Of a stretch of DNA of 8,150 bases, positions 1 through 6,793 are shown piece by piece; position 1 is the stretch's first letter; every line of letters starts with the position of its first letter. A program made the translations under genes and the position numbers. The notes beneath the pieces are model-generated. The model was not told where the DNA came from. It made no database searches and was given only the letters and a program-made list of their open reading frames with translations. The stretch spans positions 1-8,150 of the forward strand of contig CAKSGI010000069.1 in the NCBI GenBank assembly GCA_934454005.1. Reading direction: 5' to 3'. Source of the stretch: an uncultured Eubacteriales bacterium (lineage in GTDB: Bacteria > Bacillota_A > Clostridia > Oscillospirales > Acutalibacteraceae).

Positions 1-81
1 GAGTATGAGTGTCAGGTCTTTGACCCGGGAGTTATTACTTTTGATGCGTATCAAGAGGATTTTCCAGTTATAAAAGAATAA
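1..81 (+). CDS. 3' end of an unidentified protein-coding gene (partial, 26 C-terminal residues)
   Basis: Frame 1 is open from the left edge and ends at a TAA at 79-81, giving a 26-residue tail that includes VFDPGVITFDAY and ends in PVIKE. It is read as coding because the frame is open to the edge, the stop is followed by an AT-rich spacer and then a terminator hairpin, and base composition is slightly richer than the spacer after it. The tail is soluble-looking and acidic, with no membrane segment. I do not recognise the family from so short a piece. The gene converges on ychF and shares the hairpin at 143-172 with it. A chance open frame of this length is possible but less likely given the context. 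Confidence 0.6.
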   Translation, partial: EYECQVFDPGVITFDAYQEDFPVIKE

Positions 82-142
82 ATTTTAAATATAACAATGA
101 GTATTAAGGCTAAATGTTTAGTTATAATACAGAGAAAAACTT

Positions 143-172
143 AAAAGCCAGCGTTTTTAAACACTGGCTTTT
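143..172. terminator. Bidirectional Rho-independent terminator between convergent genes
   Basis: The arms AAAAGCCAG and CTGGCTTTT form a 9-bp stem, extended by two more pairs beyond one C-A mismatch, around a TTTTAA loop. Because the arms start with A-run and end with T-run, the structure works in both directions. On the + strand it ends in TTTTATT. On the - strand it ends in TTTTAAG followed by TTTTT. It lies 61 bp after the stop of the left-edge gene and about 70 bp after the stop of ychF, so it probably ends both transcripts. Confidence 0.8.
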
Positions 173-241
173 ATTACATAAAGAATATGCCATAATTTAA
201 TAATTGAGTTGTTATAGCCGTAGTCGAGAGATTATCCTGAT
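173..241. other. Spacer between terminator and ychF stop; 3' untranslated region of ychF
   Basis: This 69-bp piece would be the 3' tail of the ychF message. Most is AT-rich, but about 215-238 is slightly richer in G+C. I found no start codon with a ribosome binding site, no tRNA fold and no convincing hairpin here. Confidence 0.4.
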
Positions 242-1336
242 TTAAACATTGAATCTAAATAGGACTACATCACCATCTTGCATAACGTATTCTTTGCCTT
301 CGGATCTTAAGAGTCCTTTTTCTTTTGCATTTAATATTGATCCACAGTTAATTAGATCATTATATGAGATAACCTCGGCTCGGATAAATCCACGTTCAAA
401 GTCTGTATGTATTTTTCCTGCAGCTTGAGGAGCCTTTGTTCCTTTTTTTATAGTCCAAGCTCTAACTTCGGGTTCACCTGCGGTTAAATAAGAAATTAAG
501 CCTAAAAGACTATAGCACTCTTTTATCATTCTATCTAATCCTGATTCGTTTAATCCCATATCAGATAAAAATATAGATTTTTCTTCTTTGCTCATATCTG
601 CTATATCTGCTTCTAACCCAGCGCATATTGGTAGAACAGCTGCGTTTTCTTCACTAGCAACTTCTTTTACAGTTTGAAAATATTTATTTGAGTTTATATT
701 ATTTCTAAAGTCTGACTCACTCATATTTGCGGCATATATTATTGGTTTAGTTGTAAGGAGGGATACACTGTTTAAAAGCTTTTTTTCTTCTTCGTTGCAT
801 TCTATTGATCTGGCGGATTTACCTGTTTCTAAAATATCTTTAATTTTAGAAAAGAAATCAAAATCTTGTTGATACTTTTTATCTGCTTTAATAAGTTTTT
901 TAGTTTTCTCTAATTTTCTATTAACTATTTCAATATCCGACAATATCAATTCTATATTAATAGTCTCAATATCTCTTTTAGGATTAATGTTTCCTTCTAC
1001 ATGAATAATATCGTCGTTTTCAAAACATCTTACGACATGAACGATAGCATCAACTTCTCTTATGTTAGAGAGAAATTTGTTACCTAATCCTTCTCCTTTA
1101 GAAGCTCCCTTTACTAAACCTGCAATGTCTACAAACTCTATAGTTGCGGGTGTGATTTTTTTAGGTTTATATATTTCTGCAAGTTTATCGATTCTTTTAT
1201 CTGGTACCGCGACTATCCCAACATTAGGTTCTATTGTGCAAAATGGATAGTTTGCAGATTGTGCCCCTGCATTTGTTATGGCGTTAAAGAGTGTGCTTTT
1301 CCCAACATTTGGAAGTCCAACTATTCCTAACTTCAT
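242..1336 (-). CDS. ychF: Redox/translation-linked P-loop ATPase YchF (Obg family, OLA1 type)
   Basis: YchF is a universally conserved cytosolic TRAFAC-class P-loop NTPase. It binds ribosomes and prefers ATP to GTP because its G4 motif departs from NKxD. The 364-residue protein matches the usual family length. It shows G1 GLPNVGKST at residues 7-15, G3 [14 protein letters not shown] at 70-83 and G4 NMSE at 204-207. The helical insert with charged residues lies at about 125-190. The C-terminal TGS domain covers roughly 282-364, with [16 protein letters not shown] and the typical FRFNV end. The ATG is preceded by AGGAGAGA (1343-1350 on the + strand), the spacing is good, and the protein begins exactly at the family N-terminus [14 protein letters not shown]. 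It is a single-gene unit between a divergent promoter region and the terminator at 143-172. Nothing is missing or broken. In E. coli and human homologues the protein affects stress responses; that role is not visible here. Confidence 0.97.
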   Translation of the reverse strand: MKLGIVGLPNVGKSTLFNAITNAGAQSANYPFCTIEPNVGIVAVPDKRIDKLAEIYKPKKITPATIEFVDIAGLVKGASKGEGLGNKFLSNIREVDAIVHVVRCFENDDIIHVEGNINPKRDIETINIELILSDIEIVNRKLEKTKKLIKADKKYQQDFDFFSKIKDILETGKSARSIECNEEEKKLLNSVSLLTTKPIIYAANMSESDFRNNINSNKYFQTVKEVASEENAAVLPICAGLEADIADMSKEEKSIFLSDMGLNESGLDRMIKECYSLLGLISYLTAGEPEVRAWTIKKGTKAPQAAGKIHTDFERGFIRAEVISYNDLINCGSILNAKEKGLLRSEGKEYVMQDGDVVLFRFNV

Positions 1337-1370
1337 TATATATCTCTCCTATAATTATTATATAATCTAT

Positions 1371-1399
1371 ATTATAATATTAAATTTTATTTATCGCAA
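1371..1399 (-). promoter_or_regulatory. Sigma-A promoter of ychF
   Basis: On the - strand a -35 box TTGCGA (1394-1399, 4 of 6 consensus bases) is followed after exactly 17 bp by a perfect -10 TATAAT (1371-1376). Transcription would start near 1364, giving a leader of about 28 nt to the ATG. The ribosome binding site AGGAGA lies at 1345-1350. I saw no operator-like repeat around it, so expression is probably constitutive. Confidence 0.75.
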
Positions 1400-1475
1400 G
1401 AAATAGTATTAGTTTTTATGTAGAAATCATGTAAGTTTATAAAATTAATTTTTGTTTAGTTGATTGCTTTATGAT

Positions 1476-1504
1476 TTGTAATTTAATTGAAAATTTGGTA
1501 TTAT
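1476..1504 (+). promoter_or_regulatory. Extended -10 promoter of the trmB-prmC operon
   Basis: A -35-like TTGTAA (1476-1481, 4 of 6) and a -10 TATTAT (1499-1504, 5 of 6) are separated by 17 bp. A TG dinucleotide sits one base before the -10 (TGG-TATTAT), making an extended -10 element. A start near 1511 would leave a leader of about 75 nt before the trmB ATG. The surrounding DNA is very AT-rich, so chance matches occur. The spacing together with the TGn element makes this the best candidate between ychF and trmB. It is divergent from, and about 77 bp away from, the ychF -35. Confidence 0.55.
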
Positions 1505-1538
1505 ATTAAGTTGTATGATGTTTTATTTTTAGTGATAA

Positions 1539-1546
1539 AGAAGGTG
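1539..1546 (+). promoter_or_regulatory. Near-consensus Shine-Dalgarno in the trmB leader
   Basis: AGAAGGTG differs from the full anti-16S complement AGGAGGTG at one base. It is about 40 nt upstream of the TrmB start chosen from family alignment, too far to serve it directly. The codon it is well placed for is the GTG at 1551, out of frame with trmB. No in-frame start for trmB lies at the right distance from it. A weak AT-rich pairing of 1535-1542 with 1558-1566 could partly cover it. Confidence 0.5.
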
Positions 1547-1550
1547 AAAA

Positions 1551-1583
1551 GTGCTGTTTCTTTTATATTCGGAAATAGTATAA
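1551..1583 (+). CDS. Possible 10-codon leader peptide upstream of trmB
   Basis: A GTG codon follows the strong Shine-Dalgarno at 1539-1546 with normal spacing. It opens a 10-codon frame reading (M)LFLLYSEIV, which ends in TAA at 1581-1583. Only two bases then separate it from the trmB ATG at 1586. That ATG itself has only a weak GGAA about 11 nt upstream. The arrangement would suit translational coupling, in which ribosomes finishing the short frame restart at trmB. There is no codon run suggesting attenuation. The alternative is that the strong site is a remnant, or that TrmB uses an N-terminally extended start such as GTG 1532 or 1544, neither of which has a site at the right distance. Seen: site, frame and spacing. 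Inferred: that it is translated. Confidence 0.3.
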   Translation: MLFLLYSEIV

Positions 1584-1585
1584 AT

Positions 1586-2257
1586 ATGAGAATAAGGAAA
1601 AAACCATGGGCGTTACCGGAACTTAAAAAATGTAAATTTTTTATAGATAATCCATATGACTATAGAGGAAAATGGATAGATCTTTTTGAAAAAGAACAGC
1701 CGATACACTTAGAATTGGGGACAGGAAAAGGTACATTTATTTCAGAGATTGCAAGCAAAAATCCTCAAATTAATTATATTGCAGTTGATATAAAAAATGA
1801 TATGTTAGGTTATGCGCGAAGAAAGATAGTAAGGTCTTATTCAGGTATTAATCGCGAGATTAATAACGTTATTCTAGTAGCATGTAATGTGGAAAGAATC
1901 GATTTAATGATGTCTGATATGGACAGAATTGATAGAATATATATAAATTTTTGTAATCCGTGGCCAAAGCATAAGCATAAAAAAAGGAGGCTTACATATC
2001 CAACTCAGTTAAAGAACTACAGAAAATTTTTAATTGATTTTGGAGAGATATATTTTAAAACAGATGATGATAATTTATTTAATGAGAGTATAAGCTACTT
2101 TATGGACAATGGATTTGAAATTGTTTTTAAAACATATGATTTGCACAGTGAAGAAATAAAAGATAATATTATCACTGAACATGAGCAGATGTTTATAAAT
2201 ATGGGTAACACTATAAAATTTCTGATTGCCAAAAAGTGCAAAGTTGAAGGCGAGTGA
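1586..2257 (+). CDS. trmB: tRNA (guanine-N7-)-methyltransferase TrmB
   Basis: TrmB is a cytosolic enzyme that uses S-adenosylmethionine to form 7-methylguanosine at position 46 of the tRNA variable loop. The ATG at 1586 gives 223 residues starting MRIRKKPWALPEL, the typical family N-terminus. The frame is open further upstream (to a TTG at 1487), but those residues (YYIKLYDVLFLVIKK) are not family-like and overlap the promoter. Motifs are the SAM loop ELGTGKG at about 43-49, an acidic VDIK near 67-70, NPWPKHKHKKRRL at 124-136 (tRNA and catalytic region), FKTDDDNLF at 157-165, and TEHE at 197-200 near the end. The D of the common DPWPK motif is N here, which I believe also occurs in other clostridial TrmB proteins. 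It is the first gene of the operon, and its stop is only 7 bp from the lipoprotein start. Start use may depend on the short leader frame before it. Confidence 0.95.
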   Translation: MRIRKKPWALPELKKCKFFIDNPYDYRGKWIDLFEKEQPIHLELGTGKGTFISEIASKNPQINYIAVDIKNDMLGYARRKIVRSYSGINREINNVILVACNVERIDLMMSDMDRIDRIYINFCNPWPKHKHKKRRLTYPTQLKNYRKFLIDFGEIYFKTDDDNLFNESISYFMDNGFEIVFKTYDLHSEEIKDNIITEHEQMFINMGNTIKFLIAKKCKVEGE

Positions 2258-2264
2258 GTTATAT

Positions 2265-3620
2265 TTGAAAATAAAAAGAATGTTGTTATTGTTAGTTGTA
2301 ATATGGTCGCTTACAATATCAGGGTGTAGCATGGGTATTGCATCCAAAAATTTAATGAGACCACCTAACCCTACAGGTGAAGAACTTTTAGTTTTGAAAG
2401 CTATAGAAAAAAAAGTTGGAAATGATATTGTTTTAAAATATCCGAGAGGTGGAGATTATAGAGCTGCTATAACAATAAAAAATATTTCAAATGATGAAAA
2501 GAAGGTAGCAGTTGCCTTTTATTCTACAGAAATGGATTCTAATATAAATGTTATGATTTTATCTCAAGATTGCACTCAATGGATTTGTGAAGAAAGTTTT
2601 AGAGGGCAAGGTATTGGTATAGATAAATTATGTTTTAGTGATATAGACAACGATGGCAAAGAGGAAATAGTTATTGGGTGGCATAGCTATAATAATTTAG
2701 ACAATCATATATCTGTTTATTGTAGCAATAAAGATAAATATGAAGAAATAAAAATAGTAGAACCTTATACGGAATTTATATTGTCTGATTTAGATAGTGA
2801 CAATATAAATGAAATTATGCTGTTATCTCTTAGTGATAATTCAAATTTTGCAAAAGTACAGTTACTAAAAGTAAACACCAAAGACCTTAAAACGGAGATA
2901 TCAGGGGTATCGAGTTTAAGCGATAAAATTATCAAATTCAATTCTGTTAAATTTGGAAAAATAACAGAAGACATTTATGGTGTAATGGTTGATTCTGTAA
3001 GATCAGATAATGGTTTATCTGTTGAGGTTATATACTGGGACAATAGTAAAAATTTATTATCTGTTTTTTCTAAGAGTAGCTATATTATTAATTATGATCA
3101 TGATAATAAAGATGAAGAATTTAAGGTTATGTCTATGGATATAAATAATGACGGAATAATTGAAATGCCATTGTTCTATTATGCTGATAAGCCAGGAGTT
3201 TTAGATAGAGAATCAGCGCTTAGAGTAGATTGGATGAAACTAAAACAAAAAGAGGATCTAGGGGTAGAGTTTGTTTGTGAAACGACTTTTTTGAAAGATG
3301 ATTTTATTTTTATAAATCCTGATAATTGGTCTTCAGAGAATGTTTATATAAGTGAGGAAAAATCAACAGGAGATTTGATTTTTAGCGAAATACAGAAAGA
3401 ATCAGATGACGTTTCTAAATATATAGGTGCAGATATTTTAAAAATACAAGTATTAACAGAATCAGAATTTACAAAATTAAAAAATAGTAAAGAAGAGATT
3501 ATATTACTTGATAGCTATAAAGATCGATTTTATGTAGCTTCGATACCTCAAAAGGATAATCACTTAGTTTTGAGTGAAGACGAAATAAGGAAAAGATTTA
3601 TTTTAATAAAAAATGATTAG
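2265..3620 (+). CDS. Secreted lipoprotein with FG-GAP/VCBS-like calcium-type repeats, function unknown
   Basis: The TTG at 2265 gives a 451-residue protein with a textbook type II signal peptide: basic KIKR, hydrophobic LLLLVVIW, and lipobox ISGC with the acylated cysteine at residue 21. The frame is open back to a TTG at 2226, inside trmB, but that start would put 13 unsuitable residues before the signal. An ATG at 2280 would remove the positive charges. The mature part is acidic and beta-rich. It carries acidic loop motifs of the FG-GAP/VCBS kind: DIDNDGKEE at 126-134, DLDSDNINE at 175-183 and DINNDGIIE at 292-300. In that family such loops bind calcium in beta-propeller blades. It would be anchored to the outer face of the membrane. 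It sits 22 bp upstream of a response regulator and its kinase, which suggests, but does not show, a role in sensing with them. I recognise no enzyme motif. The ribosome binding site is weak (GTGAG, 2254-2258), so coupling to trmB termination is likely. Confidence 0.85.
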   Translation: MKIKRMLLLLVVIWSLTISGCSMGIASKNLMRPPNPTGEELLVLKAIEKKVGNDIVLKYPRGGDYRAAITIKNISNDEKKVAVAFYSTEMDSNINVMILSQDCTQWICEESFRGQGIGIDKLCFSDIDNDGKEEIVIGWHSYNNLDNHISVYCSNKDKYEEIKIVEPYTEFILSDLDSDNINEIMLLSLSDNSNFAKVQLLKVNTKDLKTEISGVSSLSDKIIKFNSVKFGKITEDIYGVMVDSVRSDNGLSVEVIYWDNSKNLLSVFSKSSYIINYDHDNKDEEFKVMSMDINNDGIIEMPLFYYADKPGVLDRESALRVDWMKLKQKEDLGVEFVCETTFLKDDFIFINPDNWSSENVYISEEKSTGDLIFSEIQKESDDVSKYIGADILKIQVLTESEFTKLKNSKEEIILLDSYKDRFYVASIPQKDNHLVLSEDEIRKRFILIKND

Positions 3621-3642
3621 AATTAGAAAGGTGGATGGATGT

Positions 3643-4344
3643 ATGAAAAAAATTCTTGTATCAGAGGATGAACAAACTATTAGAGAATTTATTGTTATTA
3701 ACTTAAAAAGAGCAGGATATGATGTTGTTGAAGCTGACTGTGGAGAAGTTGCTCTTAAAAAGTTTGAAGAAGATCCAAATGGTTTTGATATTGCAATATT
3801 AGATATAATGATGCCGGGAATAGACGGATTTACAGTTTGCAAGGAGTTTAGAAAAAAAAGCAATACATTAGGAATAATTATGCTTACGGCTAAAACTCAG
3901 GAGATGGATAAGGTTAGTGGATTAATGATAGGTGCTGATGATTATATTACAAAACCTTTTAGTCCTTCGGAATTAGTAGCAAGAGTAGATGCACTTTATA
4001 GAAGAGTTGCAATAGCAGCGATGAGAGAGGAAAACAATTTTAAAGAAGAAATAAAAACAGGTAATTTTACTTTGAACTTAAAAAATAGGGCGTTATCTAA
4101 ATCTGGTTTAGTAATTGATTTAACTCAAGTTGAGTTTCAAATGATGGAGTATTTTTTCTCAAATCCAGGAGTAGCGTTGAGCAGAACAGATATTTTAACT
4201 CACGTCTGGGGAGAAGCATATTTTGGTGAAGAAAAGATAGTAGATGTTAACATTAGAAGGCTAAGAATGAAAATAGAGGATACGCCGTCTGCACCTAAAC
4301 ATATTGTTACCGTTTGGGGACGAGGATATAAGTGGGAATCTTAA
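3643..4344 (+). CDS. OmpR/PhoB-family response regulator
   Basis: This is the DNA-binding output of a two-component system. The 233-residue protein has an N-terminal receiver domain (about 1-120): acidic pair E8-D9, phospho-acceptor D54 in LDIMMPGIDG, T82 in LTAK, and K104 in TKPF. The C-terminal winged-helix domain (about 138-233) has the recognition-helix segment VDVNIRRLRMKIE and wing VWGRGYKW. Length and order are normal for the family, and all conserved receiver residues are present. The ATG at 3643 fits MKKILVSEDE and follows AAAGGTG (3627-3633). The frame is open 10 codons further upstream, without family support. The gene lies 22 bp after the lipoprotein and 49 bp before the kinase gene, its likely phosphodonor. 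The closest functional classes are PhoP/WalR-like regulators, but the target genes cannot be read from this window. Confidence 0.95.
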   Translation: MKKILVSEDEQTIREFIVINLKRAGYDVVEADCGEVALKKFEEDPNGFDIAILDIMMPGIDGFTVCKEFRKKSNTLGIIMLTAKTQEMDKVSGLMIGADDYITKPFSPSELVARVDALYRRVAIAAMREENNFKEEIKTGNFTLNLKNRALSKSGLVIDLTQVEFQMMEYFFSNPGVALSRTDILTHVWGEAYFGEEKIVDVNIRRLRMKIEDTPSAPKHIVTVWGRGYKWES

Positions 4345-4356
4345 GATTTATATAGT

Positions 4357-4381
4357 TTATAAAAATGTTTTTCTTTTATAA
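4357..4381 (+). other. AT-only inverted repeat abutting the kinase ribosome binding site
   Basis: TTATAAAA (4357-4364) and TTTTATAA (4374-4381) are perfect 8-bp complements around a 9-nt loop. The right arm ends on the first base of AGGAAGG (4381-4387), the Shine-Dalgarno of the histidine kinase gene. As RNA it is a weak all-AU stem without a GC clamp, so it is unlikely to be a terminator. It could slightly modulate kinase translation or be chance in AT-rich DNA. Confidence 0.3.
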
Positions 4382-4393
4382 GGAAGGTTAGCA

Positions 4394-5806
4394 ATGGCAG
4401 TAAAAGGTATAACTAAAAGGTGGTTATTGAGCAGTTTTAGTTTAATGTTGGTTGTATTAATTGTGTTAGCAATGTTTGCATCTTTTTTTATTAGAGGCTA
4501 TTGCTATAATAATATACAGCGTGTAATAAATGAAAGATCAAATAGGTTTGTGGAATCTCTTGATCCAGATGATATTAGCTCTAGTGCTAATTTTGAAGAG
4601 AAGGTACGTGAATATGTACAAAATTTTTCAGAAAAAGATTTAATGGAGCTTGTAGCTTTTAATTCTAAAGATGAGATTATAATAAAATCTACAGGTTTTC
4701 TACCGTTAGAAAAAGAAGAAATGCCTGATTATAATATTGCTAAATTGTTGTCTAATAGTTATGGAACATGGACAGGTAAGATTAAATCTAATGAAAAGGT
4801 TATGGCGGTAACTAAATGTTTATATACAGAGTCAGGAGAATACTTAGGTGCGATAAGATATGTTGTATCATTAGAACCAACAGCAAAACTTATAGTTTTG
4901 TCAATTATTATTTTGTCGATTATTGAAATTTTGCTTATGATATTTATTATTATATCAAGCTCTTACTTCATGAAATCAATTGTAGACCCTTTATATGATA
5001 TGGGAAATACAGCTAAAAAAATAGCACAAGGAGATTTTAATGTAAGAATTGAGGGAAAATATAACGATGAAATAGGTGAACTTTGTGATATAATTAACTA
5101 TATGGCAAGTGATTTAGGCGAGTCTGAAAAATTAAAAAATGATTTTATATCATCAGTATCACACGAATTACGCACACCCTTAACAGCTATAAAAGGTTGG
5201 GCAGAAACTATGCAGATGGGTGAAAGTATAGATGAACAGACTATGAATAAAGGGCTTAAAATAATAGTTAATGAATCTGAACGACTTTCTGGAATAGTAG
5301 AAGAACTTTTGGATTTTTCCAAAATGCAAAGTGGTAGAATAGTGTTGATGATGGACAAAATTGATCTTTTAGCAGAAGTTGATGAGGCAGTTTATATGTT
5401 TAAAGAACGCGCCCAGAATGAAAAAAAAGAGTTAATTTATGATGCTCCTGCAACTATATCACCTGTTTTAGGCGATAAAAATAGGTTAAGACAAGTATTT
5501 ATTAATATAATAGATAATGCTATAAAATATTCTCCGGAAGGGAGTCAAATACTTGTAAAAGTTGTTGAGGACGATAATATAAAAGTTAGCATTGCGGATG
5601 AGGGGTGTGGAATACCTCTAGAACATTTGCCAAAAGTCAAAGAAAAGTTTTATAAGGCAAATAAAACGCAAAGGGGATCTGGAATAGGTTTAGCTGTTGC
5701 AAATGAAATTGTGACGTTACATTCAGGAAATTTGGATATATCAAGTGAAGAGGGGATAGGAACAGTTGTTACTATAACGCTTCCTAAAATAGAAGATAAA
5801 TTATAA
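4394..5806 (+). CDS. Membrane sensor histidine kinase
   Basis: This is the sensor partner of the upstream response regulator: it autophosphorylates on histidine and passes phosphate to the regulator aspartate. Order in 470 residues: TM1 about 11-33; extracytoplasmic domain about 34-164; TM2 about 165-190; HAMP about 190-242 (VDPLYDM, GDFNVRI, DEIGEL); HisKA with H257 in SVSHELRTPL; and HATPase_c with the N box NIIDNAIKYS at 371-380, G1 DEGCGI at 402-407 and G2 GSGIGL at 428-433. The F box reads LPKVKEKFYKA instead of the commoner IFERFYR, a variant I associate with clostridial kinases of this group. The outer domain size and the late GEYLGAIRYVVSLE stretch would suit a single Cache/PAS-like sensor, but this is inference. 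ATG 4394 follows AGGAAGG (4381-4387). The next gene starts 27 bp after the stop. The signal is unknown. Confidence 0.95.
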   Translation: MAVKGITKRWLLSSFSLMLVVLIVLAMFASFFIRGYCYNNIQRVINERSNRFVESLDPDDISSSANFEEKVREYVQNFSEKDLMELVAFNSKDEIIIKSTGFLPLEKEEMPDYNIAKLLSNSYGTWTGKIKSNEKVMAVTKCLYTESGEYLGAIRYVVSLEPTAKLIVLSIIILSIIEILLMIFIIISSSYFMKSIVDPLYDMGNTAKKIAQGDFNVRIEGKYNDEIGELCDIINYMASDLGESEKLKNDFISSVSHELRTPLTAIKGWAETMQMGESIDEQTMNKGLKIIVNESERLSGIVEELLDFSKMQSGRIVLMMDKIDLLAEVDEAVYMFKERAQNEKKELIYDAPATISPVLGDKNRLRQVFINIIDNAIKYSPEGSQILVKVVEDDNIKVSIADEGCGIPLEHLPKVKEKFYKANKTQRGSGIGLAVANEIVTLHSGNLDISSEEGIGTVVTITLPKIEDKL

Positions 5807-5833
5807 CAATATTTAAAATAGGGGAGAGATATA

Positions 5834-6793
5834 ATGAAAAGAGAAAAAACTAAGATAATAACATCAATAGGAGGGCAAGCCCTTATTGAAGGAATACTAA
5901 TGAGGGGGCCAGAAAAGATTTCCATAGCAGTTCGTAGACCAAATGGAGACATATATAAAGAAGACATAGAAACAACGTTTATGAAGGATAAATGTCCATT
6001 GTTTAAACTTCCTATTTTTAGAGGTGTAGCTGCGCTAGTAGATTCAATGAAAATAGGATATAAAGCTTTAATGATTTCAGCTGAAAAATCATCAGAGGAG
6101 GATTCTCCAGAAGAACTTTCTAAATTTGAAAAATGGTTAGATGATAAATTTGGGGATAAATTTTTAAAAGTAATTATGACATTGTCTTCTATATTAGGGA
6201 TAGCTATATCAGTGTTATTGTTTTTGGTATTTCCAACATGGATTTTTAATAATTTGTCTGCAAATTTTGATGTTTTGAAAGACTCAACTATTTATAGATC
6301 AGTTTTTGAAGGGATCCTTAGGGTAATAATATTTTTGGTTTACATAGTGTTGTGCTCACAACTTAAAGATATGAAAAGAATTTTTAAGTACCATGGAGCA
6401 GAACATAAAACAATTTTTTGCTATGAATGTAATGAGGATCTTATAGTATCTAATGTTAAGAAGCACATTAGATTTCACCCAAGATGTGGTACTAGTTTTA
6501 TGTTTTTGATGATTATAGTAGGGATTGTAGTTGGATTATTTATACCATTTTCTAATCCATTTTTGAGATCATTTGTAAAAATTCTTTGCATACCGATAAT
6601 AGTAGGATTGGGTTATGAATTAATTAGAATTTGTGGGAGATATAATAATTTTATTACAAGAATTATATCAGCTCCAGGACTTTGGATGCAAAGAATTACA
6701 ACAAAGGAACCAGATGATGATATGATAGAGGTTGCTATATCAGCTATGAAATCTGTTATACCGGAAGATGGGCAAGATAGGATAGATATATGA
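5834..6793 (+). CDS. DUF1385 (YqhQ-like) integral membrane protein
   Basis: This 319-residue protein belongs to the DUF1385 family (B. subtilis YqhQ), whose biochemical role I do not know. Family marks are GGQALIEGILMRGP at 13-26, PIFRGVAALVDSMK at 60-73, YHGAEHKTI at 186-194 and RFHPRCGTSF at 213-222. Likely membrane segments are about 113-137, 158-176, 222-240 and 246-265, with the conserved His/Glu/Cys motifs on the loop between the second and third. The cluster H187, E190, H191, C196, C199, H211, H215 and C218 looks able to bind a metal; C199 in CYEC is, as far as I recall, not a general family position. ATG 5834 follows GGGGAG (5821-5826). The gene overlaps prmC by four bases (ATGA), so the two are probably translationally coupled. 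A close link of DUF1385 with prmC is common in Clostridia in my recollection. Confidence 0.92.
   Translation: MKREKTKIITSIGGQALIEGILMRGPEKISIAVRRPNGDIYKEDIETTFMKDKCPLFKLPIFRGVAALVDSMKIGYKALMISAEKSSEEDSPEELSKFEKWLDDKFGDKFLKVIMTLSSILGIAISVLLFLVFPTWIFNNLSANFDVLKDSTIYRSVFEGILRVIIFLVYIVLCSQLKDMKRIFKYHGAEHKTIFCYECNEDLIVSNVKKHIRFHPRCGTSFMFLMIIVGIVVGLFIPFSNPFLRSFVKILCIPIIVGLGYELIRICGRYNNFITRIISAPGLWMQRITTKEPDDDMIEVAISAMKSVIPEDGQDRIDI

Noticed and set aside
112..128. TATAAT at 123-128 as a promoter
   Set aside because: No -35 element at suitable distance, and it would fire straight into the terminator at 143-172.
210..241. Attachment-site or tRNA remnant in the slightly GC-richer patch before the ychF stop
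   Set aside because: No tRNA-like fold, no second copy in the window and no integrase nearby.
1062..1250. 62-residue + strand frame inside ychF
   Set aside because: It is antisense to the conserved GTPase domain of YchF, with no ribosome binding site or recognisable protein; a shadow frame.
1487..1585. N-terminal extension of TrmB by 33 residues from TTG 1487
   Set aside because: The extension overlaps the -10 element, has no ribosome site, and the family N-terminus MRIRKKPWA begins at 1586.
2075..2347. 90-residue - strand frame across the trmB/lipoprotein junction
   Set aside because: It runs opposite two well-supported genes and has no family-like features.
4394..5806. Degenerate (non-functional) kinase because of the unusual F box
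   Set aside because: H257, N box, G1 and G2 are all intact; LPKVKEKFY looks like a subfamily variant, not decay.
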